A program made the position numbers and the translations under genes. The notes under the pieces were generated by a model. That model was given only the letters and a program-made list of their open reading frames with translations. It searched no databases and was not told where the DNA came from. A stretch of 64,000 nucleotides of DNA from assembly GCA_910591455.2 (NCBI GenBank), contig OU342804.1:2547218-2611217 (forward strand), in the 5' to 3' direction. The stretch's first letter is position 1, and each line of letters starts with the position of its first letter. Of this stretch, positions 11,322-23,819 are shown piece after piece. Origin of the DNA: Pholis gunnellus (lineage: Eukaryota; Chordata; Actinopteri; Perciformes; Pholidae).

Positions 11322-11707
11322 AGACCATAGACAATAAATAAGAAGGTTTAAGAAGGATTTTTGGATTACGGTTTTGAAGCCTCAAGTTTGACATTTTGGT
11401 AGTCTCCATCTTGGCTTTTTGCAGTCATAAGTGACTGTTACTCTGAATGGATCATAACTTACTAAATGAACATCATGCTGTATTGAAGAAGACTTGAAAC
11501 TAGCGATTGAGACCATAAACTCCTGTTTACATTGTTTACTGAGGTAATAAATCAAGTGAGAAGAATTTTCTCATAGACTGCTGAACAACCAGACTTCTCT
11601 TTGCAACCAGAGTAGTCGCCCCCTGCTGGCCGTTAAAAATAATGCAAGTTTAAGGCACCTCTGCATTGGCTTCACTTTTCATACTCGGAGGTTGCTGTCT
11701 GGCATTG
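11322..11707 (+). repeat. dispersed repeat family X, copy A (CTCF-like motif)
   Basis: This is homologous over nearly its whole length to segments at 25932-26370 and 54605-55071. Shared phrases include CATCATGCTGTATTGAAGAA, GACTTGAAACTAG, ACTGAGGTAATAAATCAAG and TCGCCCCCTGCTGG. Copy A keeps the left-end phrase TTTGAAGCCTCAAGTTTGAC and the right-end phrase CGGAGGTTGCTG. The family is a common-looking fish interspersed repeat whose class I cannot assign. Bases 11617-11629 (CGCCCCCTGCTGG) are the reverse complement of the CTCF core CCAGCAGGGGGCG. Confidence 0.8.
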
Positions 11708-12313
11708 ACCTAAATATTCAATATGTTGTGCAAGGCTGGTCGGTGGAGATTATTTTTAAAAGCTTCATTCTCTTACCAGGTCAAAACATAAGACTTCATT
11801 GATTTTGCTTTTGAGTTTCAGGTCAGCTTATTTCTTGAGGGAATCGAATCTCAACTACGTTGTAAAGTTTCAGTCAAGCCAAGTAGTAGTGGCAGTACGG
11901 CTGAAATTACAGCAGGTCATACTTCCACTAACCACATGCTACATGCATTAGAAAGGGTGTATTCAGTTGAGCTGAACTACAGTATCGGCAGTATAACATG
12001 TCGACGCAGCCACCGTTTCCTGCTCCCCTCCACTCATCATGGCTTGTATAAACACCACGTGTGGAGGTGTTTTCCCGATTCCTCGTCTCGCCGTCGGCCT
12101 AACTTACAAGCCCTATCACCCGTAGGAGATTTAAAACCACCTCCCTTTTGCACCTCTTCTCCCTCCCTCTCCCCTGTACACCAACTTGAACCCTGCCGTA
12201 CGCCACCCCCACACCCATGTCTGTCTCCAGGAAGAGGAAAGATCAGCGGGCCTGCTGATTTATGAGCGCTTAGGTCTTTAATTCTCCGCTATGCTGGGTT
12301 TTGTTGAGGTAGG
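11708..12313. other. noncoding DNA, no gene recognised
   Basis: A plus-strand frame (11936-12265) is open but has no recognisable motif and ends in Pro/Ser-rich low complexity. I treat it as chance. Confidence 0.45.
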
Positions 12314-12359
12314 GTGTGTGTGTGTGTGTGTGTGCGGGGGGGGGGGGGGGGGGGGGGGG
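12314..12359. repeat. (GT)n followed by poly-G (24)
   Basis: A GT tract at 12314-12334 runs through a single C into 24 consecutive G at 12336-12359. It is one of the two longest homopolymers in the window. Confidence 0.95.
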
Positions 12360-13961
12360 TTGTGTTGTGTGGGTGGGATGTGTAGTTGCCGATGTACTAG
12401 GTGGGTTTTACTTCATTGAGATAATTCCTGGATTGGTAAACACACATGTTAACACAAACACACAGAAAATATGTTGGAAGGGTCAGTCAGTGGCCCAGAG
12501 GCCTTAGTTGGTCCACAACCGCGCACAGGTCCGTACTTTCTTTTATAGTTTCTGTATTAAATCATGAAATTCTTTTTTTCAACACATATTAATTAACATG
12601 CAGTGCACATTTTAAGCATTTTTTTAAGGGCAATAATTCAATTTTTTTCCTAATATCTTGTGACCCAGAGAAGTTATACAATCTCACGAAAAAAAAGTTC
12701 TGCCTCTAAAATAAGACGTTGAGATGAGAATTCAAAAATAAGTCATATTGACATTTTTTGCAGTGTGAAAGCAATTATGATGTGACTGATCTCCAGCAGT
12801 TTAAACTGCAAATCCAGCACTTGACACATCAGAGAATCAATTCCACTGTTGCCGCTATATAAGAAGGAGAAGTCAGTGTATTAAGCAGTGTTTTGATCAG
12901 CGCTTTGCAGGTAAAACCGTTTCTCCAGCTTCAAAGCACTCCACAACAAAAAAACAGAAAGCCTGTGGACACGCTCTCATCTAAATTTTCTCGATGAAAC
13001 AACTGAATAAGTGGATCACTGCGGGAGAAAGCGATGCCGAGCTGCATCTGCTCAAATGTATGTGCACCGAGACTCAGCTGTGATCTACCGCCTTGAATCC
13101 GGGGCTTTAATGCGCTGCCCTGCCATCACTAAATGTGACGGCATACGTGAGGAGGGGGCTAATTTTGCACAATTGACTAGCGAAACCTTTTTGGTTCAGT
13201 GGAATTACGGCCTGATTAATCAGCCATGATTAGCATTTAGCGAGGCCTCATGGAACGCGGGGCCCTGATGTAGGTCCTCTTATTTATTTTTATACCTTCA
13301 CCCTCCCCCTGTTTCTCTAACGCATTAAGCTGCCAGTCTCGTCAGGCTGACAGGGTCAGCGCCACCGTTCATTATGGGACCTGGGGAGAGAGACGAGACG
13401 GGCCTGCCGCGGGGCTCAGTGCTCGCTGGATGCCTCGCTGTCTATGCTCAGCCTCCCCGTGCTGTGTCTCTCATGTGTCTTCCTCTCAGTTTCTGACAAT
13501 CTAAACATAAGAGCTGAAACACATGTGCACGTAAATGAACATGTCATATCTGGTAAGGTCAACCGATATGGGTTAATGAAGACGGATTTGCATAGAAGCT
13601 GTCAGTAAAGCAAGCTAGAATGATATAATAGAAAAATAGAAAGGTTGTTCTCACTAGTAAAGTGACAGCACAAGGTTGTTTATTCTAATACTTGAAATGA
13701 CTTATGTTTACGCTTGCCTGGGGTCATGAGAGTGATTGCTGTCATTTGTAAGTGCTGTGGCGGACGTAGTTTGACATTGTTATACCACTAAGTTTAGGTC
13801 TGAGGGCAAAAGCGTGTGACTTAGGAAACCACAGTTCAAACCCCAGCTTTACCATTAGTCAACACTGGTTTCTTTTGACCTTGTAAAACAAGGGCTCCTG
13901 GCCTTTAGCTTTAAATGGGCCTTAGCACATTTAAATATTACAGATTTGTTATCATGCGACA
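12360..13961. promoter_or_regulatory. noncoding; candidate conserved block 12870-13430
   Basis: The part 12870-13430 is non-repetitive and mixes GC- and AT-rich words with homeodomain-like sites: GGCCTGATTAATCAGCC at 13209-13225 has dyad symmetry and GCTAATTTTGCAC lies nearby. No reading frame has a recognisable product. The remainder is unremarkable. The regulatory call is inference from texture. Confidence 0.3.
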
Positions 13962-14103
13962 AGCCAGGCTAGCTGTTTCCTCTTGTTTTCCAGTCTTTAT
14001 GCTCAGCTAAGCTAACCGCGCCACTGGAAGTATCTTCATGGCATACAGACATGAGAGTGCTATCAATCTTCAGTTTCCATAAATATAGAACTATTCCTTT
14101 TAA
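13962..14103 (+). repeat. dispersed fish repeat (GCTAGCTGTTTCC...ACTATTCCTTTTAA)
   Basis: The ordered phrases GGCTAGCTGTTTCC, CCAGTCTTTATGCT, CAGCTAAGCTAACCG, CAGACATGAGAGTG and GAACTATTCC form a pattern I recognise as a very common percomorph interspersed repeat. Its class is not known to me. A diverged right end in the opposite orientation is present just left of the hAT element at about 46690-46757. Confidence 0.6.
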
Positions 14104-14606
14104 CAATAACCACAATCTTACACAGTTAATAAAATGATAGTTAGTTATGAAGCATAATGCATAACTTGTTCTTGCAATCTATACCTAAAAGGATAGCCTG
14201 ACTGCTCATATGTAGCGTGCTATCCTAATGTTACCTGCTGCATGCTGGCTGACACACCACTGAGGATACTGGATTTTCTTACTGCTGCTCTTTTTTTGTT
14301 TGTTTTAAAGGCGTGACTGCTCGCTTGGTTTGCAGATGCTCAGTTTGCCAGTCTTGACAGATGTTGTGCCTCAACTAGCGACCGCATATTGTATTGTCTC
14401 AACTTGTCACATGATCAATAAAGACTTGACACTGGACAAAATCAATGAACAGAATACCCAGCAATCATCATTATGTATGATACAACTACCAAAGACGTTT
14501 TATTTAGGTCATTTATAGTTTTTTTTATAGTTTATGTAGAATAAGCATATCATTTTATTTCATTTTAGAATGCTACTAACTATCCCCCCCCCCCCCCCAA
14601 AAAAAA
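14104..14606. other. noncoding DNA ending in poly-C(15)/poly-A(8)
   Basis: I see no gene in it. The block ends with 15 C at 14584-14598 followed directly by 8 A. Confidence 0.6.
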
Positions 14607-15180
14607 GAAAATCATAATAGAGATGCGTTTGCCGAGACGTTTTTGTCTTTCCGAGGCGATTCTTTTATTGTGATGACAGAGGTGTCAATCTGGAGCACCC
14701 GCAAGGGCCCATTCTCCGCCCAACATGGATGTTAACCCAATGTTGACATGCAGTATTATAAAGTTCTCATGACGAACGTTCCAGCAAAGCGTTACCTATT
14801 TACACATCCAGCAGATAGCAGTTATTTGCAGTCCTGCTTCAGGTGACCTGGTCCGATATTCAGACTCCTTTCAGCTCCTTTTTGGTCTCCACCAACTCCT
14901 GAAAAAAACAACTTTGTAGCCGTTAAATGCTCCACTATGTTCACCAGCTAGTTGTTAACTTCTGCATGCCTTTAGTGGGAAGGTGGTGTACATTAGGTTT
15001 ATCAGGGCTTCCTGCTGAAATCTGCTACCTTGTGTGTCTGTAAACGACAGCGATGAGACTGAATCAAAATAAAGGTGTGGACCATAAAAAACACAAATAA
15101 TGATCTGAATGGTGCTATAAGGCTCCACAGAGCTGAGGGGAACAGGGCAGTCAGGTGAGCCTGTGGTTTAGTCACTGCAA
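14607..15180. repeat. probable old dispersed repeat
   Basis: The phrases TTGGTCTCCACCAACTCCTG and AAATGCTCCACTATGTTCAC, followed by CAGCTAGTTG (14882-14955), match a repeat I recall from perciform genomes. Ends and class are undetermined. Confidence 0.4.
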
Positions 15181-16395
15181 GCGACTCATTTCACATTACA
15201 AGTACTCATCTGGCTCATCGTTAATATGAAAATATGGATTATAGCACAAATATATTCTGGAAAACTTCACAGACTGATGTTATATGGGTGGAATGTTGCC
15301 TCATTTGAATTTTGTTGAACATGCAGTCTGTATCATATTGTTTGAACCCCATCATCTTCACACAGCCTGAGGTGGAAGTTGTCTTTCATGAGTCTTCATC
15401 CGTGTCAGTTTTACTCTCTTTTACTCACTCCTCCACGGCTCTCGGTGCAGGGCTGTAATAGTGGCGGTCGTCCCTGGGTGGCGATGCAGTGTTCTCTCCC
15501 AGGACCCGAGCAGACCTGGAAATATGGCAGCCAGGAGAGGAGGTGGCAGATGGCTGACAAGGCATTTTTACCCATAACGCCCCAGTAAAACTTTAACTCC
15601 CAAGATTTAGTGCTAGCGCTCTGCACTTAGCAAGCTGCAGCCGCTGGCATATTTTTTTCAAAAGTCCCAAACTGATGGTTTTGCAAGCCGCGCATAAACA
15701 TGCTTTATTGATTGCCCCGTTAAAAGATTCAAAGGGTCAGTATCATTTAGCAAAAGACAGTTTTAGAGGACAAATAAAAGCTAAAAATTCCTCAAACGTT
15801 GTGGCAGGCGTCATTGATTTTTAGAGGAAAACACAGAATACTGAATTAAATTATTCATCGTGTCATAATATTGACTGATGATGATGGTAGACAATAATTT
15901 AGAAATTTAAAGGTTCCTAGGCAACAATGGCAATTAAGGCATTTAATTCACCCAGTTGCAATCTCTAAGGGCCCAGCTACAGTCATATCTCTTCATTTGT
16001 CCCGGACAAGAGCACCATGAAAGTCACGCTCACTTGCAAGATTGTCCAAAGAGAAAGCTTTATGCTCATAAACCATGCAGAGATTTGGCTATTTTGTGAA
16101 TACTGAACAACATTTTATGTTAAAACTGACCAGAGAGAAAAAAAACAAATGTCACAGTATTTTATTCATCCTATCACTTTAATCAATACTAAGTCCTTCA
16201 TTGAAACCCTCCCCTCCATCCCGCCCATAGGCTAATATATAAGAGAGCATCACAATGTAGACTACATTACTGGTGCAGGGTTATGCATTGTGTGCTGACT
16301 GCAGGGTGTATGGAGGGCTAATTGGGCCCTGGGTGCATGTAAGGAGGGCAGGATGGCTGAAGGAGCTTCAAAGTGCCATAGAGGCACGAGAGAGG
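15181..16395. promoter_or_regulatory. noncoding; candidate conserved block 15440-16010
   Basis: Non-repetitive DNA with mixed composition and words such as GCATTTAATTCACCC (15938-15952) and CATAAACATGCTTTATTG (15693-15710). Open frames in it on both strands mirror each other and have no domain. The regulatory role is inferred only from texture. Confidence 0.25.
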
Positions 16396-16420
16396 CAGAG
16401 AGAGAGAGAGAGAGAGAGGG
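16396..16420. repeat. (GA)n microsatellite
   Basis: A GA tract of about 12 units. It generates several overlapping low-complexity frames on both strands that are not genes. Confidence 0.9.
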
Positions 16421-19110
16421 AAAGACAAAGACAGAGGGGCCAAGCAGGACTGGGCCTAACAGGCCGTATGGCGGCACTGAACGAGGCGGCGTTATTGGAC
16501 TCAGGTGCAACATGCACACATCTGTGCCTACTGTCCAGCAGAGTGTGGTGCAGTGAGAGACTGTGTTTGAGTGAGTGCCTGTGCACAGTGGTGTGCATAT
16601 GTGCACATGTTAGCTATATAGATATATTTTTTTTTTTACTGCACACATCTGCCAGTGTCTCTACCCGGGACCCGTAAAAGGGAATGAACAGCGCAGCAGT
16701 CGTAACCCGCGGCAGCAGACCGAGATGATGTAATTCCCTGCCCGGCTCCGTCTCCTTCTCAATCTAGATTCTACGTTTTTTGTTTGTAAAAAAGGAAATA
16801 CGATCCAAAAGAGGAAGGGATGAGAAATGAGACGGCAAGCGAAGACATACTCGCTAATAGCAGCATAACTTGTAATAATAGCAGTAAGCAGGGACAGAAA
16901 GACGACTTGAATATTGTACTTAAGTGAGTGTACAGTTACTTTAAAGGTGTAAGATTGATCAGGTATAAACAAAAAGACAACTACTAACTAACAGCAGGGC
17001 AAGAATATGCCAATTTCGACCAAACTGCTGAAACTCAGAGCCAGTCACAATAACACTGCTATCTTAGAATTACGTGTGTTTATTGGATTAAACCTGATGT
17101 GGCAGAAACAAGAAAGACGACAGGATTTTCATTCAGTCCTCCTTGTCAGAGAGAAAATACGAATAATTTTCTCCTTTCTGCCACTTTGGATTTAATTCAA
17201 TAAACAAATGCAGAACGGCAAACGCACACGATATCTGTACCTTCAACGTGATTGACGAGCCTTTGGGGGCAGCTCTACTTTCTCTGACTCACTACCGCCT
17301 CTTGAGGAAGAAGTGGTATTACAAGACGGGCCGGGTCTAGCTGGTTAGCATTTCAGTAGATATCTCTGCAACACAATGCATAGATATTCTGTAACCTCTT
17401 CACATTCTACAAATACAGATACAAAGCTTTATCTCCACACATTAACATGATAGAAAAATATGAATACTACAATCTTATCTCCGCCACACATTATAAAGAC
17501 CATTCATCATAAGGCGCATTAACTATTTATCATGTCAGTGGGAATAGATGGTGCAGGCACAATCCCATTTACCTGGACCGTGGTCAGTACACGGACCGTT
17601 GTTGCATTGTCCACATCTATAAAAGAAAGATCCATTTTTTTTCTCCTTGCAGCCTTTCCCCCTTTTTGTTGTCATCTTGGATCTGAAATTAACTTGCACT
17701 CTAAAGCCAGTGACTTAATAGGATACAAATATAAAGAAATATAAAAAAAGAATCCTTGGGATCAGTGAGATTTACAATATATATTAACTGAGTGTGAAGC
17801 TGTGATGTGCAGACTGATAAATGTGTGGGAATTACTCAATTCTTTCTCTTTTAATAATTCTGTCGTCCTTAGTCGCCATTTGACCATTGCACTGTTGAAG
17901 TCATTTTTTTTGTAGAAGCAGGTAATATCATCAGTCATTATAATCATTTAATACATCTCTTTCCCCTCCATCCACGTACTTTTGCTTCCTAAGCCGGTGC
18001 CAAACCCTGTATCTAGTACTTACTCGTGGAAATACATTGCCATGTAGAACTATGTGGGTCAGATATGGGTGGTATGGGACAGTGTTTAAAGCCAGCGAGG
18101 AGTTTTACAAATTGGCTGTGTGTGTTTCATTAATCCATTTTATCTAGATGTTTCTGCCTTTTATTCTATGGTTCGTATACTATACTTAGTTTGCGGTCGA
18201 AAGTTAAAACATCCAGTCTTTCCAACAACAAGCCGGTGAAACCAGATGTTTTGCCTTTCTGCATCTGCAATGCTTTAGATTGTTTTATGCTATGCTAGGT
18301 ACATAAACATAGTTTCAATTAAATATGTATACGGTATCAGACAGTTTTCAATAGCCTAGACAACAAAGTTTGTCTTCTTGTGCTGTAAGAAAGTAATCAG
18401 AGACAAAGTGCACATCAGGCCGGCCTTAAAAACAAGTAAACATGAAAAGCGTGTTAATTTTCATTTTGACACAGCATTACCTTGTCACTGTAATTCAAAT
18501 GAAATACATCTGAAGTCAGGAATGATTATGAGAGAAACAGACTCAATAGAAATTTGTATTACACCAATTTTCCTCCAAAATGCAACATTCTAACCTTCAT
18601 AACCCATGAATGAATTATTTATAAGTTTCTTTCTAATTTATTGTTTTACAGTTGTGTTATCACATCATTTTCCCTGTCCCACCAACTCTGTTGTCTTTCT
18701 GCTGGAGAAATACTAGATAATGAAGAGAGCGCAGCTACATGCTACTTCAGTAATTATTTTCTCCTGAAACAATACATTTTAACATCATTTTTGAATTGGT
18801 GAAATAATTGTAATCATTGAAAATCATTGATTTAAAGCTCTTGAAACAGAATTGCCAATCACACAGTCAGTGTTGTCTATAAAGCAATAATGGCCCCTGT
18901 TGGTTACGTGACCATCATCTAGCAGATTGTATCGGTCCGCAGAGTCTCAATCCCAACTGCATTAGATCACCTTTGCATAGTGCAAAAGCGTACAATTAAC
19001 TTTAGCATTACATTTTGCTAAGTTTGTAAACTATATGCCTATTCACAAACCTGGTAGCCCCATTCAACTAAAGTGCATCCTCAATTAAGTTTCTCTCAGA
19101 TTAAGGTTGC
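16421..19110. other. noncoding DNA, no gene recognised
   Basis: This is AT-rich unique-looking sequence. I inspected frames up to about 100 residues and found no motif. A non-repetitive block around 17190-17340 (GATTGACGAGCCTTTGGGGG) could be functional, but nothing specific supports it. Confidence 0.45.
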
Positions 19111-19300
19111 CGTTTTAAACACGTGGCTAACATTCATTTTAACTAAATAAAACAAAAAAACGTAACATGATTACTTGGTGGTGTTTAGGACACAAAACTA
19201 CTTGGTTAGGTTTAGTAAAACATCATGGCAGGGCTTCAAATATCTACGTTTACGGACGTAACACAGGTCTCCAGGGTGAAAGTCTATCCACCTCCGACCT
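19111..19300 (+). repeat. dispersed repeat family Y, copy 1
   Basis: It shares the ordered phrases AACACGTGGCTAACATTCA, ACTTGGTTAGGTTTAG and the ACGTAAC words with segments at 36649, 58963 and 63551. The unit is a diverged interspersed repeat of unknown class that I recall as frequent in fish genomes. Confidence 0.6.
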
Positions 19301-21665
19301 CGTCAGTCCGCGGATTTTCAAGGACTATGATTAGAAATGTATTTGTGATAAAACAAATGTAACATTGGAGAACATATGTTGGTTACCTTGGAAGCATAAT
19401 TGACAATACAGCCGTGTTGTATGGGAATGCAACTTTTAGGAAACTAGGTGCTGAGATTTCACCGTGCAGTACATTTCCAGGCGAGATCGTGGTTTGTTTG
19501 GGAAACTCTACAACACGGAGGATGTTTTTTTCTTCATCACTCTCCACCTCCCCTGGTTCCATGTATTGCATGTATCGTCACATGAAGCTGCTATCTCATT
19601 AGTTGCTCTTTGAGAGGTCAGCAGAAACCACGGCCGAAGGTTGGAAGTTCATTTGAACTTTGAAGCGCAGCACATTTTTCCTAAGGGTTGCGCTTCAGCT
19701 GCCCTCCCCATAGAAACACAACGGTCCAGCACAGTGCAGAGCGTTTCTCTGCTGCTGATCACGTGTTGGCAGCTTCACAATGTAGCCCTTGAAAATCCCT
19801 CCAAAACATGTCTGGCAAATCATTTTAGGAGTTCCCACAGTTTTGTCAGAAATACTTCTACATATAAATGAATAAAAATAATAATCAAGGATTTGACAGT
19901 GTGGATGCTCTTTTCAGTAATTGTGTTTTTACTTAAAAACCCAACTTCAGCATAAATAAATCAGAATAATGAAATAATGTAATTCGCTGTATGTAACGGT
20001 GTACGCAAACAGAGCAGAAGGGATAGCGGTGTGCAGCAAAAAGGAAAAGGCAGTATGCTTACACCTTCTTAAAGATGTTGGAGAAACATACACAGTTAAT
20101 CTTCCTCCCCGTTGATTTGATTGTGCTCGCTAAATACAAGGGGACTTAATCAAGCTTAAAAATAACAAACAAACAAATAAAAGAGAGGTCCTGGGAGAAC
20201 TCATTAGGAGCCTTATCAAACTCCAAGAGACTACATAATTACTTTACCAAAATAAAAATGCAAAGCTATTTCATTTGTATTTGCTTCTCTTTCTGAATTA
20301 CTGCTGAACTAAGGTCATTGAAACTTTCACTTTTATCCTTGTTTTATCCCTTTGGAAAGTTTGATTGAGCAGGGCCCTTTCATCTCTGAGCCTCCATTTT
20401 GCCTCACTACCTCAAACCCATGAGCACAAACCCCTTTGCTCATTCTGACGACGTCCATCAATGGGAGCAGGGGAAGAGGAAGATGAAAAAAAAACCCAAC
20501 ATGCACTTCCTTCCCTTCGTGAAAAGACAGAAAACCAGGCCCCATTGACAGGGAAATTAAACAAGTTGGGCAAATTTCTATAAATAAATCTTTTTTTTTT
20601 TTTGTCATTTTAATTACCGGATCAACATGCGGTTCAGATGAACGGCCCGGCCATCAATCTTTAATTAATGTTACGCTTTGTGGATTGCAACGATGCTGAG
20701 CCTGATTGAAAAATAAGCCCAATGATATTTCTATTAGAGTTTGTTTTATTAATAACGCGTCAAGGCTTTAAAAACATGTCTTAGAGATAGCCAATCACAG
20801 GGAGACAGATTTTACATTTAGCTCTTATACGGGCTCACACTTACACAGATCTGCCGAATTATTTCATTATTTTTTCCCTTGCACAACTCTGCCTTCCGTT
20901 CTCCCCCTTCTAGTTTGGGTTTTTACTGTTTAATATGAACTGGCTTGCTTGCAAATGTAAAAGAATGAAAGCCCCTATAGCATTTTGGCACTTGTACTGT
21001 ACATTTGCATTTATGTCCAACCTGTTACTTTACCACCCGTTTCTTCTGCCATTACATTTTTAGACACCTGGTCTCAAAGCCCACATAAGAAAAAAAAAAA
21101 AGCACCGGCTTATTGTAGTGCCCAGTGATTTAAATGATGTTTCAGAGCTGTTCCCACTCTGACAAGAACAGAATGCTGGGAGGACACAATGCACTGTACA
21201 ACATAAACATGTTTCCATCATCAGACAGGTTGCAGGCACAAATCCTCAGAAGGCAGCAGGACAACAACACCTGCAGCTGTACTGCCAGCTGCTGGAGGAG
21301 GGGAAAAGAGGACACGGGAAGGAAAGGAAGCAAAGAAAGAAAGACCAGCGAGGAGGAAAGAGAGGGCTGCATGTGTCCTTTAATGCTGACAGAGGAAGTC
21401 TCTTCTTCTGTTTTTTTTTATCTCGCCGTTTCTCTCATCTGGGTTTGGCCTCAATCTGACTCGCCGAGAAAAATAAAAATGAACATGCTGTATTAGCGAG
21501 GAGTCAAGAGGAGCAGAGGGAGCCAGATCTTTGCATTCATTTGTGTTTGATGAAAAATATGTTTTTGTGCCATTTATGAATCAGATCGTTCAAAAGTGGA
21601 GAGCTGGAGCGCTGGTATGACGACGCTACAGCTCAGACGGCATCACATGGGCGGTTCTCAGGGTT
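19301..21665. promoter_or_regulatory. noncoding; candidate conserved blocks 20090-20900
   Basis: The stretch 20090-20900 is AT-rich, non-repetitive and dense in TAAT/ATTA words (CTTTAATTAATGTTACG at 20660-20676, TTTTAATTACCGG at 20608-20620). It has no plausible frame. Flanking DNA at 19330-20000 and 20900-21660 holds only chance frames. The regulatory call is inference. Confidence 0.3.
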
Positions 21666-21688
21666 CCCCCCCCCCCCCCCCCCCCCCC
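21666..21688. repeat. poly-C (23)
   Basis: Twenty-three uninterrupted C. Confidence 0.97.
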
Positions 21689-22200
21689 TACATTTTATTC
21701 AATACCAAATCATATTTTGTTTAAAACATACATTGTAGCACCACACCAAAGTGCTATTCACCATCATTCGACATAGTATTAAGCGATGACTTCAGTCTAC
21801 TTCGTGTCTTAGTGGTTAAAACACCATTTTCACAAAAAATATAAAGACTAGATTTATATTTCTACATTTCTTAGAATCTTACTATAGGTCAGAAAAATAC
21901 TTTATAATTATATAAAAAATATACCTAAGAATAAATAATATTTCCGACTTGGGAAGCCAGAATTGTCGCACTTCCCTGGAACTATTTTTCGAATTTTTTG
22001 TAAAAATGATATAAATGCTTATATTTGTTATGTGCACCAAAATAGCCTTTTTACTTATTCGTTGATCCAGACATGAAGTATGTTTTAACGTGTTTTACCA
22101 GCTCTGCCTTGTGTTAGGTACAGTTCATACTTGATATAGAGCATCCAATCAAATAAAGCTCTAATAATGCTGAATTAAAGACGATGTCAGAAATGGTAAC
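21689..22200. other. AT-rich noncoding DNA
   Basis: I see no gene, paired termini or named repeat. Confidence 0.45.
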
Positions 22201-23819
22201 CGAGACCTGAGTCTCCGTTGTGCCCCCGTTTCTTTCAAACGTTTCCCTCCTTGAACTTTTACAAGGAAGTTGAGGGAGTGCTCTTGACCTGGATGCTGTG
22301 TGTTTGTGTTGTTGGGCAATCTTTCTTCCCTCCCAAGATGAGCGCTGGCGGTTTATTTCTAAGTCATCAATTACTCAAACTTGGCCCCGGCTATCTCTCC
22401 CCCACCATCTGGGTGCCACACCTTTCTGTCCCGGGGCCCCGTGTGGATAATGACAACCTTCCACTCTTCATTAATTTACGACCACGCCGAGTCCTTTTTC
22501 ATGCCTTATCATGCGCTGCCATTTGATCTTTCTGTATCTCCCGTCTTCTTTTTTTTCTTCTGTTCCTTTTCTCCTTTTGAAAGAAGCTTGCCGCGGTGTC
22601 TGCGTGCAGCTCATAAATCTTTTCCTCTCAGGCCCTATGTGTTCACTGGAGGATGTGCCAACACAGCTGAGGTTGCTTTTTCCCCCCCTGTTTGGTTTAC
22701 ATGTTCCCCAATGTGACCCCTCCACCCAGGAGGCAGAGGCGTTCCTGACCCCAGTAGGAGCCAGAAGGAGTATTAGATGAGTCTCTGTCTCGACAGAAAT
22801 GAGACTACGGTGCTGGTTATGGCTCTGAAGACTGAGCTTGCTTTTGATTTAGAATATCAATCTGCCCAGTGGGTTTACGTCACTTCACAAATTATTGTTA
22901 CTAGTACGAGGTTAACACACTACCAACCTGAAGGTCTACTTTCTGTGAAGAAACATACCCTTTAGGAGGAGAGCACTGTCCCTTTAAGAGGAAAACCAGC
23001 CTGGAGGCTAAAGCAGAACGTGTGTTTGCAGTTAACTGTCGGCATTTGTGGCTAAAAGTAACAAACATTTAACACAAAAAAGAGAAGCTTTTGAATCAAT
23101 CTGGCAACAAAGTGGGATCGTGGTGAAAAAGAGTCAGTGAAAGAGCAGCTACTTTTCATCATCTGTTGCATATGTAGTTCGTCCTTCCTGTTGTGTTCGT
23201 TTCATCCTTATTTATCGGACAGAATTGCTCCATTATAGCTTCATTATGAATCAATCATAATGTTGTTTTCTATCTTTTTATCAACTTAAGTTCTTGTGAA
23301 CTTTAAAAGTTATTTTCTATTCATGGACTCATTGTCCTGAGCACATGCAACTTGTTTTTGAGTAAAAAGAGCATAATACTCCGATGAAACATATTGTGCT
23401 ATTTATCACAGACGTGTCAAACGGAGGATATGTGTTTAGAAACCATTTCACAAATATTTGAATATTGGTTTTCATTCATTTTCTTTATTACAATTATTAT
23501 CTGTTTCCCAGACTGGTTTGATAAAAGGAAAAATACCAGATCCATCTCTATTTATAACAACATTATCTGCACAATATTCATATTTTATCATCCTAAATGT
23601 AAGCAGGTTTGGTTTTAGTCAATATATACTCTCACAAAACACTGTTTCTCTCAACAAATGAATATTGATCTTTTCATTATAAACAGTACTTCACTAAACT
23701 CAGGGTTGTAAAACATATATGTGTGTATAGCTTAATAGAGAATTGTAGAATGATAAATAATCTATTTCTTCAATTCAGAATCTAGTGTAGATTTGTCAGT
23801 GTGTACAAACCCCTGAAAC
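22201..23819. promoter_or_regulatory. noncoding; candidate conserved block 22200-22780
   Basis: The stretch 22200-22780 is GC/CT-balanced, non-repetitive and contains words such as TTCATTAATTTACGACC (22468-22484) and AGCTCATAAATC. Frames on both strands overlap and have no domain. The stretch 22780-23819 is AT-rich with nothing recognised. Confidence 0.28.

Noticed and set aside
13780..13850. tRNA-like B box (AGTTCAAACCCC near 13832)
   Set aside because: No A box at the right distance, no acceptor stem and no cloverleaf, so neither a tRNA nor a clear SINE.
16262..16677. overlapping 100+-residue frames on both strands
   Set aside because: Driven by the GA microsatellite; mutually exclusive and domain-free.
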